Shown here: one piece after another, positions 1-7,884 of the stretch
How the letters are laid out: each line of letters opens with the position of its first letter
Position numbering within the stretch: the stretch's first letter is position 1
Program-made: the position numbers and the translations under genes
NCBI GenBank assembly: GCA_033794685.1
Contig: JARAYZ010000001.1
DNA from: Lentzea sp033794685
GTDB lineage: Bacteria > Actinomycetota > Actinomycetes > Mycobacteriales > Pseudonocardiaceae
DNA: 64,000 nucleotides
Strand: one strand, 5' to 3'
The notes under the pieces: model-generated
What the model was told of the DNA's origin: nothing
Database searches by the model: none
Seen by the model: the letters and a program-made list of their open reading frames with translations, nothing else

Positions 1-854
1 AGGCCGTCCGGCACGTTCAGGAAGCCCAGGTCGGACGCGATGCCCATGTTGCGGACCATCGAGCGGCCGACGAACGCGATCTTGCGCTTGTACTGCACCG
101 CGACGTCGAGGACCTGCTGCACGCGGTGCACGTGCGAGGCGAAGCACGCGACGATGACGCGCTGGTCGGCCTTGCGGATCACGTTCTCGAGCACGGGGCC
201 GATCTCGCGCTCGGGCACCACGAAGCCGGGCACCTCGGCGTTGGTCGAGTCGACCAGGAAGAGGTCCACGCCCTCGTCGCCCAGGCGCGAGAAGCCCGCC
301 AGGTCGGTCAGGCGGCCGTCGAGCGGCAACTGGTCGAGCTTGATGTCACCGGTGTGCAGCACCAGGCCCGCGGACGTGCGGATGGCCACGGCCAGCGCGT
401 CCGGGATCGAGTGGTTGACGGCGAAGAACTCCAGCTCGAACGGACCGTACGAGCGGCGCTCCCCCTCCTTCACCTCCACCAGGCGCGGGGTCTGGCGGTG
501 TTCGCGGCACTTGGCGGCGAGCAGCGCCAGCGTGAAGCGGGAGCCCACGACCGGCAGGTCGGGGCGCAGCTTCAGCAGGAACGGGACCGCGCCGATGTGG
601 TCCTCGTGGCCGTGCGTCAGGACGATGGCCTCGATGTCGTCGAGCCGGTCCTCGATGGCGCGGAAGTCGGGCAGGATCAGGTCCACGCCGGGCTGATCGT
701 CTTCGGGGAACAGAACGCCGCAGTCGACCACGAGCAGCCGGCCGGCGTGCTCGAAGACGGTCATGTTGCGGCCGATCTCGCCAATTCCGCCGAGAGCGAC
801 GACGCGGAGGCCGCCTTCCGGCAGCGGGGGCGGCAGTTCGGTCGATTGGGTCAC
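1..854 (-). CDS. rnj: Ribonuclease J, N-terminal part (gene runs off the left edge)
   Basis: Metallo-beta-lactamase/beta-CASP ribonuclease that acts in mRNA decay and rRNA maturation. The first 284 codons are present. The protein opens with a start region rich in Pro, then the beta-lactamase fold with the metal-binding motif HGHEDHIGA at about residues 80-88, and at the window edge the stretch RNMGIASDLGFLNVPDG of the beta-CASP part. The start is GTG at 854, which overlaps the dapA stop in a GTGA arrangement, so the two genes are translationally coupled. A dapA-rnj order is usual in Actinobacteria. The C-terminal third lies outside the window. Confidence 0.95.
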   Translation of the reverse strand, partial: MTQSTELPPPLPEGGLRVVALGGIGEIGRNMTVFEHAGRLLVVDCGVLFPEDDQPGVDLILPDFRAIEDRLDDIEAIVLTHGHEDHIGAVPFLLKLRPDLPVVGSRFTLALLAAKCREHRQTPRLVEVKEGERRSYGPFELEFFAVNHSIPDALAVAIRTSAGLVLHTGDIKLDQLPLDGRLTDLAGFSRLGDEGVDLFLVDSTNAEVPGFVVPEREIGPVLENVIRKADQRVIVACFASHVHRVQQVLDVAVQYKRKIAFVGRSMVRNMGIASDLGFLNVPDG

Positions 855-1747
855 GCGTTGACTCCCAGTTCGGCCGCGATGGCCTCGATGTCCTCGGCTG
901 CGGCGGGCACCAGCGGCAGGCGTGGGTCACCCACGTCCAGTCCGCGCAGGCGCAGCGCAGCCTTCGTGTACGTCACGCCGGGAACCCGGCGGAAAGGTCG
1001 CAGCAGCGGCAGCAGCGACTCGTGGATTTCCTTCGCCCGGGCCACGTCCCCGGCTTCATACGCATCAATGAGATCCCGCAGGCGGTCCGCCGCGAGGTGA
1101 CCGATGACGCTCACGAACCCGACCGCGCCGACCGACAGCCACGGCAGGTTCAGCGGGTCGTCGCCCGAGTAGTAGGCGAGATCGGTCGAGGCGATCACGC
1201 GGCTGCCCGCGTGCAGGTCGCCCTTGGCGTCCTTCACGGCCAGGATCCGCGGGTGTTCCGCCAGGCGCAGGATCGTGTCGACCTCGATCGGCACGACCGC
1301 GCGCGGCGGGATGTCGTAGAGCATCACCGGCAGCTCGGAGGCATCGGCGATGGCGGTGAAGTGGGCCAGCAGGCCTTCCTGCGGCGGCCGCGAGTAGTAC
1401 GGCGTCACGACGAGCACACCGTGTGCGCCGGCCTTCGACGCCTGCTCCACCAGGTGGATGCTGTGCGCGGTGTCGTACGTGCCCGCTCCGGCGACCACGG
1501 TCGCGCGGTCCCCCACGGCCTCGACGACGGCCGTGATCAGCGCGGCCTTCTCCCGGTCGGTCGTCGTGGGGCTCTCGCCGGTCGTGCCGTTCACGACCAG
1601 GCCGTCGTTGCCCAGGTCCACCAGGTGGTTCGCCAGTTCCTGCGCCTTGGGGAGATCGATCTCGCCGCGCGAGTCGAACGGCGTGACCATGGCGGTGAGA
1701 ACGCGGCCGAACGGGCGGTTCGGTCCTGCGTACGAGCTTCCTGGCAT
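851..1747 (-). CDS. dapA: 4-hydroxy-tetrahydrodipicolinate synthase DapA
   Basis: Condenses pyruvate with aspartate semialdehyde in the diaminopimelate/lysine pathway, in the cytoplasm. The 298-residue protein is a full-length NAL-family TIM barrel. Visible are the pyruvate-binding GTTGES motif (54-59), the catalytic Tyr144 in LYDIPPR and the Schiff-base Lys172 in LAVKDAKG. It starts with ATG and its stop overlaps the GTG start of RNase J by 4 bp. The other DAP-pathway gene in the window, dapB, lies about 14 kb away. Confidence 0.97.
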   Translation of the reverse strand: MPGSSYAGPNRPFGRVLTAMVTPFDSRGEIDLPKAQELANHLVDLGNDGLVVNGTTGESPTTTDREKAALITAVVEAVGDRATVVAGAGTYDTAHSIHLVEQASKAGAHGVLVVTPYYSRPPQEGLLAHFTAIADASELPVMLYDIPPRAVVPIEVDTILRLAEHPRILAVKDAKGDLHAGSRVIASTDLAYYSGDDPLNLPWLSVGAVGFVSVIGHLAADRLRDLIDAYEAGDVARAKEIHESLLPLLRPFRRVPGVTYTKAALRLRGLDVGDPRLPLVPAAAEDIEAIAAELGVNA

Positions 1748-1766
1748 GCGCAGAAACTACCCGAGT

Positions 1767-2378
1767 TCACACACTTCGGTTCAACGACCGCACCCGTTGC
1801 ACGGCGTCGGCGTCACCGCTGTATTCGACCCGGGCCTCGTCGCGCCCGAACGCCAGCATCACCAGCTCGGACACCTCACCGGTGATCACCACTCCGTTCG
1901 CGCCCTGCTTCGCGACGATGTGCTCGCCATCAGGCCGTACGAACGTCACGCCCACAGGCGACGACTTGTACGACGTGCGCGCGATGAGCGGCAGCAGCTT
2001 CCACAGCGTCGCCTCGCGTCGGGCGTCGTACGGCCGTGGCTCCCAGCCGGCCTGTGCGCGCCGCACGTCCTCGTGGTGCACGAAGTACTCGCCGGTGTTC
2101 ATCAGCTTGTCGACCGGCTGGATCCAGAACGGCGGCGTGCGCACCAGGTCGAGGAGCTCGCTCCACGCCTTGTGCGTGTAGTCCGCCTGGACCTTCTCGG
2201 TCCACTTCGTGAAGACGGGCAGCAGGATGCCGGGCGCGGTGTCGGGACGGCGCTCGCGGATCGCGAGGTGCGCGGCCAGGTCCTTGGTCGACCAGGTACC
2301 GCACAACGTGGGCGCGTCAGGGCCGACCTCGGTCATGAGGTCGACCAGGGCCTTGCGTTCGTCGCGAGCGAGACTCAC
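1767..2378 (-). CDS. TIGR03085-type metal-binding (DinB/mycothiol-dependent isomerase-like) protein
   Basis: A 203-residue actinobacterial protein with the maleylpyruvate-isomerase/DinB-like helical bundle at the N-terminus, including WSTKDLAAHLAIRERRP, and a FVHHEDVRRAQ segment whose His residues probably bind a metal. The C-terminal half resembles the sterol-carrier-like tail found in this family. The substrate is unknown; relatives are suspected to use mycothiol. It starts 55 bp from the divergent Crp-type regulator at 2433, and its stop lies 20 bp from the dapA start. Confidence 0.8.
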   Translation of the reverse strand: MSLARDERKALVDLMTEVGPDAPTLCGTWSTKDLAAHLAIRERRPDTAPGILLPVFTKWTEKVQADYTHKAWSELLDLVRTPPFWIQPVDKLMNTGEYFVHHEDVRRAQAGWEPRPYDARREATLWKLLPLIARTSYKSSPVGVTFVRPDGEHIVAKQGANGVVITGEVSELVMLAFGRDEARVEYSGDADAVQRVRSLNRSV

Positions 2379-2432
2379 GTCCGGTCGTCCTCCCGATGAG
2401 CAACATCTACCGTCAACACGAACCTACTACGC

Positions 2433-3107
2433 GTGGTCGGGACGTTCGTGAACCTGTGGGAGATGTTGACCGAGGCCCAGCGGGCCCGGTTCCAGGCAGC
2501 CGGACGACCGAGGCACTACCCGGCCGGCACGGTGATCATGTGCGAGGGCGACCCCGGCGGCTGGGCGCTGGTGGTGACGAGCGGGCACGTGAAGGTCGTC
2601 GCGGTGACCCCCGGCGGTTACGACGCGGTGCTGGCGGTGCGCGGCCCAGGTGACGTGCTCGGCGAGATGGCCGTGATGGACGGCTCGCGGCGGTCCGCGT
2701 CGGTGATCGCGATCGACGAGGTGGCGGCGTTGTGGTTGTCCGCCAAGGCATTTCTCGGTGTCGTGGACGACGAACCCGCCGTGTCCGCCGCTCTCGTCCG
2801 CATCATCACCGCCCGGCTGCGCTACGCGAACAACCGCCGCAGCGAGTTCGCCGACAGCACCTCGGCCCAGCGACTGGCCGTGCTGATCGCCGAACTCGCC
2901 ACGAGCTACGGGGTGCCGCAGGAGAACGGCACGCTCATCACGTTGCGCCTGAGCCAGCAGGACCTCGCGGGCCTGGCCGCCACCTCGCGGGAGGCGGTGG
3001 CCAGGGCTCTGCGGGCGTTGCGCGACTCAGGCCTCGTCACGACCGGCAGACGCCGTCTGCTGGTGCGGGACGTCGACGCGCTGCGGACTCAGTTCGGGCA
3101 ACCCTGA
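2433..3107 (+). CDS. Crp/Fnr-family transcriptional regulator
   Basis: A 224-residue protein with an N-terminal cyclic-nucleotide-binding-type beta roll (about 15-130, with GDVLGEMAVMDGSRRSASV as the phosphate-binding-cassette-like stretch) and a C-terminal Crp-type winged helix (about 145-215, LSQQDLAGLAATSREAVARAL as recognition region). The cassette has GE.A and R-R-S, compatible with cNMP binding, but the ligand is not provable here. GTG at 2433 is used; ATG at 2463 (residue 11) is an alternative start. No target gene is evident. Its 3' end overlaps the convergent secreted-protein gene by 19 bp. Confidence 0.88.
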   Translation: MVGTFVNLWEMLTEAQRARFQAAGRPRHYPAGTVIMCEGDPGGWALVVTSGHVKVVAVTPGGYDAVLAVRGPGDVLGEMAVMDGSRRSASVIAIDEVAALWLSAKAFLGVVDDEPAVSAALVRIITARLRYANNRRSEFADSTSAQRLAVLIAELATSYGVPQENGTLITLRLSQQDLAGLAATSREAVARALRALRDSGLVTTGRRRLLVRDVDALRTQFGQP

Positions 3108-3532
3108 CGGCCGCTGTCGACCGAGTAGGTCCGGCCGCCCCACTTGATGTAGCCCGTCGCGAGCACGCAGACGTTCGAGGTACCGGTGACGGTCGCGGGT
3201 CCGGCGAACTGCGACCAGTTGCCGGGGCCATCGCTGTCGTAGGCGGTGTAGGTGCAGCCCAGCTGGCCTTCTCCGCTGGTCTGGGTGCACTTGAAGATCT
3301 CGACGGCCGTCTCCGCGGGCTTGTTCGCGGCAGCGCCGATGTGGTGGAAGCACGCGGTGTTCGAGCCACCGCTGAAGTCGATCCTGAGTTCGCCGACGCC
3401 GCCGACGCTCTTCTTGAAGGTGCCGCCGTTGCCCGAGCACGTGGCCGCCGCGCTGAAGTCGGACGCCTGTGCCGGTGCCACGACGGCCAGCATCATCGCC
3501 AGCGCGCCGAGCACCGTGAATGCCTTACGCAT
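3089..3532 (-). CDS. Small secreted protein of unknown function
   Basis: A 147-residue protein with a clear Sec signal peptide (MRKAFTVLGALAMMLAVVAPAQA, probably cleaved after residue 23). The mature part is about 124 residues with five or six cysteines (TCSGNGG, ACFHHIG, FKCTQ, LGCTY, NVCVLA, QGCPN), suggesting a small disulfide-bonded extracellular domain. I do not recognise the family. The last codons overlap the convergent regulator gene by 19 bp. Confidence 0.7.
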   Translation of the reverse strand: MRKAFTVLGALAMMLAVVAPAQASDFSAAATCSGNGGTFKKSVGGVGELRIDFSGGSNTACFHHIGAAANKPAETAVEIFKCTQTSGEGQLGCTYTAYDSDGPGNWSQFAGPATVTGTSNVCVLATGYIKWGGRTYSVDSGRQGCPN

Positions 3533-3571
3533 GAGAACCCCCTCTTTGCGTGTTCACAACGCCACAGAGAG

Positions 3572-4231
3572 TCACACCGAACGCAGCCGCCGTTCTGCGT
3601 CAGATGACACATAGCCGGGAACGTGCACCCAACCGCGCACACTCGACTCCTTCACGTGCACGTCGACGGGGACGTACCGCTCCAGCTCGATGCCTGGGTA
3701 CCCGTTGCGCACGACGTCGTCGTAGAAGGTGTTCGACACGATGGCGGCCACCGGGCACGAGTCCGGCGCGCCGGCGAGCGCTCCGCGCACCGGCGGGGAC
3801 TCCAGCAGACGCGCCAGCAGCACCTTGGCGTAGCCGGTGGCCCCGTAGCGGTCGATGTGCACGGAGCCCGCGTGCAGCGCCACCCGCACCCGCAGCGGCG
3901 ACCGCGCGTACCTGTTGTGGTGCTTCAACTGCGCGGACAGCCGGTCCAGCAGCGGATACGCGAGGCGGTGGACCGGGAACCGCTGCGGGACGACGACCAC
4001 CATGCCGTCGCCCCGGTCGCTCGTGCGGCACGCCCGCCACGGGACGCCGCTGTCCTCGAACGCCGTTCGCAGCGATTCGAAGAGCGTCGCCCGTGCCCGC
4101 ACGAACTGCTCGGAGTCCCACTGTCCCGACGACGCGACGTCCACCGCCAGCAAGCCGCAGTGACGGATCCGCGCCGGCTTCCACGCGCCCAGGACGTTCC
4201 GAAGCACCTGCACCACCCCTCGCTGAGACAC
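3572..4231 (-). CDS. Class III nucleotidyl-cyclase-like protein, probably degenerate
   Basis: A 219-residue cytoplasmic protein with cyclase-like landmarks: LLAVDVASSGQ near residue 27 (first metal-binding Asp position), a GDGMVVVVP stretch near 75-83 (second Asp in GDG), and GYAKVLLARLLES near 133-145 where active cyclases have VN..AR. The transition-state Asn is replaced while the Arg is kept. This suggests a non-cyclising or altered nucleotide-binding protein. Similar stand-alone proteins occur in actinomycetes, often near signalling or conflict genes. It is followed by a lipoprotein and preceded by the secreted protein, all on the same strand. The function is not established. Confidence 0.5.
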   Translation of the reverse strand: MSQRGVVQVLRNVLGAWKPARIRHCGLLAVDVASSGQWDSEQFVRARATLFESLRTAFEDSGVPWRACRTSDRGDGMVVVVPQRFPVHRLAYPLLDRLSAQLKHHNRYARSPLRVRVALHAGSVHIDRYGATGYAKVLLARLLESPPVRGALAGAPDSCPVAAIVSNTFYDDVVRNGYPGIELERYVPVDVHVKESSVRGWVHVPGYVSSDAERRLRSV

Positions 4232-4262
4232 GCAGGAGTGGTTGCTCCGGTTGCCGCCGAAG

Positions 4263-4676
4263 TCAGGCCTCGTTCGGCTTGTAGCAGGCGGTGAAGCCGG
4301 TCGGCTTGGACGAGTTGTCGGAGAGCAGCTTGACCACCTGGTCGCGCTTGAGGTTCTCCGGGTAGCCCGGCCACTCCGGTTCCTGCCCGTTGACGTGCAG
4401 TTCGTCGAGCCAGTAGCCGGACTGACCGGAGACCTTGGACATCTCCAGGTCGCAGCCCTTCACCCGGACGACGACCTCGATGATCTTCTCCGAGGACTTG
4501 ACCGTGCGCTTGCCGATCTTGCGGGACTTCTTCTCCTTCTCGGTGCTGGGCTCACCGGGGTTGCTGAAACCGGCGGCCTTGAGCTCGGTGACGAACTTGT
4601 CCTCGTTGCTCGTGCACGCCGACAGGGCGGCCGTGCTGCCGAGGACCAGCAAGGCGGAGATGATCCGTCGCTTCAC
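4263..4676 (-). CDS. Small lipoprotein of unknown function
   Basis: A 137-residue protein beginning at GTG 4676 with a lipoprotein signal: a basic VKRR start, a hydrophobic core and the lipobox LSAC at about residues 17-20. The mature part is Lys-rich, contains two further Cys (KGCDLEM and FTACYKP) and has no family I recognise. The start lies 2 bp from the stop of the Ser/Thr kinase upstream, so the two are almost certainly co-transcribed. This suggests an envelope partner or substrate of that kinase (inference). Confidence 0.75.
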   Translation of the reverse strand: MKRRIISALLVLGSTAALSACTSNEDKFVTELKAAGFSNPGEPSTEKEKKSRKIGKRTVKSSEKIIEVVVRVKGCDLEMSKVSGQSGYWLDELHVNGQEPEWPGYPENLKRDQVVKLLSDNSSKPTGFTACYKPNEA

Positions 4677-4678
4677 GT

Positions 4679-6121
4679 TCAGTTGTCCTTCTTCGCGCTG
4701 ATGGTGCCGTCGAGTTTGCTGCCGTCCTTGGTGCCGGCGAGGCACCAGATCTTGCGTTCCGCGTTGCCGCCCTTGTCCTTGGCCCACGCGCTCTCGCTCG
4801 GGACCAGGGTCGTGACCTTGAGCTTCGACCCGTCCTTGATCCACTCGGAGTTCAGCGTCAGCTCACACCGGGCCACGCCGAGGCTCTTCAGCGCGTCGAC
4901 GCCCGGATACGCGGTGTCGGGCAGGTTCGAGGCGATCGGCAGGGTGTCGATCACGTCGAACACCTCGAAGTCGTGCGGCTTGTCGCACTCCTCCTTGGTG
5001 TCCGAGTTGAGCAGCTTGGTGGGCGCGACCTCGCCGAGGCCGCAGGTGTTCTCGTACAGGCCGAAGACCGGGATCTCGGCGCCCTCGCCGTAGGTCAGCG
5101 CACTGCTGCCGCTGCTGCCGCCGGGTGCCGTGAACGCCTTGTGCGCGAAGATGCCGCCGGTGAACGCCGCCGCGGCGATGACCACGGCACCGACCAGCGC
5201 GATGACGCGGTTGCGCTTCTTCTTCGCCGGGTCGGCGGCCGGAGCCTGCTGGTACTGCTGGGTCTGCGCGGGCGCGATCCCGGTGGGCGGCGTCGGCTGG
5301 TTGCCGATGCTGGAGAGCATCGCGCGGGCCTGCGGGCCGGACAGCCGGGCGTTCGGGTCGGCGATCAGCAGACCGGTGATGACGGCGCCGAGAACACCCG
5401 TCGCACGGGTCAGGCGCGGGGTCTCGCTCATGATCGCGTGCAGCGTCGAGGCCGTGGAGGAGCGCTCGAACGGGCTCCAGCCCTCGACCGCGTAGCAGAG
5501 GGTCGCGCCCAGTGCCCACAGGTCGGACGCGGGACCGGCCTCGTGACCGTGGATGCGTTCCGGCGACATGTAGGCGGGCGAACCGATGAGGCTGCCGCTC
5601 GTCGTCAGGCGCGGGTCGTCCATGCCCTGGGCGATGCCGAAGTCGGTGAGCTTGACCTTGCCGTCCGGGCGGATCATCAGGTTGCCGGGCTTGACGTCGC
5701 GGTGCACGATCCCGGCCTGGTGCGCGGCCTCCAGCGCAGACAACGACTGCAGCGCGATCGACACGACCTGGTTCGGCGGCATCGGGCCGTGCGCGCTGAT
5801 CAGCGTCGACAGCGTGGCCGCCTCGACCAGCTCCATGACGATGTACGTCGTGCCGTTCTCGTTGATCGCGTCGAACACCGTGACGACGGCGGGATCGTTG
5901 AGCTTGCCCGCGGTGCGCGCCTCACGCAGGGCGCGCTCTTCGAGCACACGGCGTTCCTCGTGCGCGATGCCGTCCGGCAGGTGGAGTTCCTTGATCGCGA
6001 CGAAGCGTCCGATGTGACGGTCCTGGGCGCGCCAGACGATGCCCATGCCGCCGCGGCCGAGTTCCGCCACCAGGGCGTACCTGCCGGCGATGACGCGCGG
6101 TTCGACTGCCTGTCCGTGCAA
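4679..6121 (-). CDS. Transmembrane Ser/Thr protein kinase (PknB-type) with extracytoplasmic domain
   Basis: A 480-residue Hanks-type kinase. It shows the Gly-rich loop GRGGMG (22-27), catalytic Lys44, HRDVKPGN at about 138-145, a DFG motif and an APE-like SPERIHG segment. A Pro/Gln linker, one transmembrane helix (about 307-328, VIALVGAVVIAAAAF) and an external domain of about 140 residues follow. This ectodomain has paired Cys and a CDKPHDFEVF motif like septum-formation (PF13845-type) domains rather than PASTA repeats. The start is TTG at 6121 with an AGGAG Shine-Dalgarno sequence 8 nt upstream. The downstream gene is a lipoprotein 2 bp away. Confidence 0.9.
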   Translation of the reverse strand: MHGQAVEPRVIAGRYALVAELGRGGMGIVWRAQDRHIGRFVAIKELHLPDGIAHEERRVLEERALREARTAGKLNDPAVVTVFDAINENGTTYIVMELVEAATLSTLISAHGPMPPNQVVSIALQSLSALEAAHQAGIVHRDVKPGNLMIRPDGKVKLTDFGIAQGMDDPRLTTSGSLIGSPAYMSPERIHGHEAGPASDLWALGATLCYAVEGWSPFERSSTASTLHAIMSETPRLTRATGVLGAVITGLLIADPNARLSGPQARAMLSSIGNQPTPPTGIAPAQTQQYQQAPAADPAKKKRNRVIALVGAVVIAAAAFTGGIFAHKAFTAPGGSSGSSALTYGEGAEIPVFGLYENTCGLGEVAPTKLLNSDTKEECDKPHDFEVFDVIDTLPIASNLPDTAYPGVDALKSLGVARCELTLNSEWIKDGSKLKVTTLVPSESAWAKDKGGNAERKIWCLAGTKDGSKLDGTISAKKDN

Positions 6122-6192
6122 CGTGCGCTCCTACAACCTCGGAACCGGGGGCGTTGACGGTACTTGAGACCCGCCAACTGGAGGATCGGTTC

Positions 6193-6594
6193 CTAAGCTT
6201 CCGGCGCTACAACCAGTTCGTGACCTGCGGCACGCAAGGCGAGCACCGCGCGCCCCAGATCCTTGTGCTTCACCAACAGGTGGTCCGTGTCGTAAGTGGA
6301 CAACGCGAACAGGGAGACGCCGGCCGCCGCCAGTTCGCCTGCCAGAGCAGCCATGATGCCGGTGAGCGTGAACTCCAGCGGACCGCGCACGGTCAGCAGC
6401 CGCCAGCCCTTCTCCACCGTGTCACCGTCCACTGCGAACGACGCGGGCGCGATGATCGACAGCTCGGCCGGGGTCCTGGTCACGGAGACCAGGACGTCGG
6501 TGAGGTCGAGCAGCCCGCTGGGGACCGGTGCGTCCGGTGCCAGGCGCGTGACCGCGTATTCGCCGGGCCGGACGTCCACGATGAGCCGCTTCAT
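6193..6594 (-). CDS. ACT-domain protein
   Basis: A 133-residue protein from ATG 6594. The N-terminal half (LIVDVRPGEYAVTRLAPD...) and the C-terminal half (FTLTGIMAALAGELAAAGVSLFALSTYDTDHLLV) together resemble the CASTOR/ACT-type amino-acid-sensing fold, with the typical GI...L...GVS.F..STYDTD...V pattern. This points to small-ligand, probably amino-acid, binding. No catalytic domain is present. The start is 4 nt after the thyX stop, so the genes form an operon. Confidence 0.8.
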   Translation of the reverse strand: MKRLIVDVRPGEYAVTRLAPDAPVPSGLLDLTDVLVSVTRTPAELSIIAPASFAVDGDTVEKGWRLLTVRGPLEFTLTGIMAALAGELAAAGVSLFALSTYDTDHLLVKHKDLGRAVLALRAAGHELVVAPEA

Positions 6595-6598
6595 GGTG

Positions 6599-7303
6599 TC
6601 AGCCTTCAACCACCAGTGGGCTGGAGGCAACTTCTGTGCCGTCCGGGAGTGTCGAGACGACGAAGTCCGCGAACGCGTTGGGCGCCGCCTTCGTCAATTC
6701 GCGCAGGCAGGCGACGGCGAGCTCGCGCAGTTCGACGTTGATGTGCTCGGTCGCGCGCATCGCGATGAAGTGGCGCCACGAGCGGTAGTTGCCCGTCACG
6801 ACGATCTCGGTGCCCGTGGCGTTGGGCAGCACGGACCGTGCGATCTGCCGTGCGCGCCGCCCGTTGACGGTCTTCTCCAGGCTGTGCACCAGGTCCTCGT
6901 ACGCCTTGAGGCTCGCCTCGGTCGCGGCGACGAACCGCGCGTGCAGCTCCGGGTCCCGCGCGATCAGGTCCGGTTCCACGACGTCGGTCGGGTCGGTGCG
7001 CTGGGAGAGCTGCGAGTACGAGAAGTGCCGGTGCCGGATCAGCTCGTGGGTGAGCGAGCGCGACAGCTCGGTCAGGTAGAGCGACGCGCTGCCGTGCTCG
7101 AACGCGGCGAGGTGGCCGACGTCGAGCAGGTGGTGCAGGAACGTCGCGTTGGTGTTCGTCATGGGGTTCGAGCGGTCCCACGACTGGTAGCAGGCCCGGC
7201 CGGCGAACTCGACGAGCGCCGCGCCGCCGTCCGCGTCGGTCGTCCACGGCACGTCGTCCGGTGGGATGAACTCGGTTTTCGCCACCAAGCGCACTCTCGG
7301 CAT
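6599..7303 (-). CDS. thyX: Flavin-dependent thymidylate synthase ThyX
   Basis: Makes dTMP from dUMP using FAD, NADPH and methylenetetrahydrofolate, independently of ThyA. The 234-residue protein contains the ThyX signature RHRHFSYSQLSQR (RHRxxSxxxxSxR) around residues 85-97 and the downstream ARSVLPNATGTEIVVTGNYRSWRHF substrate region in shorter form. The start is taken at ATG 7303, giving MPRVRLVAKTEF as in relatives; a GTG at 7342 would add 13 unconserved residues. thyX usually lies beside dapA in Actinobacteria; here seven genes separate them. Confidence 0.95.
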   Translation of the reverse strand: MPRVRLVAKTEFIPPDDVPWTTDADGGAALVEFAGRACYQSWDRSNPMTNTNATFLHHLLDVGHLAAFEHGSASLYLTELSRSLTHELIRHRHFSYSQLSQRTDPTDVVEPDLIARDPELHARFVAATEASLKAYEDLVHSLEKTVNGRRARQIARSVLPNATGTEIVVTGNYRSWRHFIAMRATEHINVELRELAVACLRELTKAAPNAFADFVVSTLPDGTEVASSPLVVEG

Positions 7304-7371
7304 GGTGCCGACACTAGCCCTGACGTCAGGCGGTGGTTGCACGATGTCGGATGTGACGTCATAGTGGTGTC

Positions 7372-7884
7372 ATGGATCTGTCGCCGTACATCGCGTCACT
7401 GCGCGAGGACCTGGCGACGGCCGCATCTGCGGGGGACGAGAACACCCGTCGAACGGCCGCCGCGTTGTCCGCAGCGCTCGAGCCAGCCGCGCGACTGGCA
7501 ATCATGAACGCACTGTCCGACCTGGCCGCGGAGGTCACCGCCTCCCTGGACGGCCAGGTCGTGGACGTTCGCCTGTCCGGTCGTGACGTCCAGGTGGTCG
7601 TCACGGGATCGGCCGAACCGGAGCCGGAGCCCGCCCCGCGTCACGAGGTGCCGAACTTCGGCATGGGTGACGCCACGGGTGACATCAGCCGCATCACCCT
7701 GCGCATGATCAACGAGCTCAAGTCGAAGGCCGAGGCCGCCGCGTCGGCCCAGGGCGTGTCGCTGAACTCGTTCATCCAGCAGGCCGTGGGCGGCGCGGTG
7801 CACGGCAAGCACAAGCATCAGCACAAGGGGTGGAGCGGAAACGCCGGCTCGGGCTCGCGCGTCCGCGGATGGGTGCAGGGGTGA
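7372..7884 (+). CDS. HicB-family antitoxin-like protein with ribbon-helix-helix segment
   Basis: A 170-residue protein. The first half is helical (residues 1-55) followed by a short beta-rich part. At about 103-140 a ribbon-helix-helix-like DNA-binding segment appears (DISRITLRMINELKSKAEAAA, then SLNSFIQQAV), and the tail is His/Lys-rich (HGKHKHQHKG). It belongs to a family annotated as HicB-type antitoxin in Actinobacteria, yet no HicA toxin is next to it. Its stop overlaps the start of the DUF4097-type gene, so the pair is translationally coupled and the protein more likely regulates that operon. Confidence 0.72.
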   Translation: MDLSPYIASLREDLATAASAGDENTRRTAAALSAALEPAARLAIMNALSDLAAEVTASLDGQVVDVRLSGRDVQVVVTGSAEPEPEPAPRHEVPNFGMGDATGDISRITLRMINELKSKAEAAASAQGVSLNSFIQQAVGGAVHGKHKHQHKGWSGNAGSGSRVRGWVQG

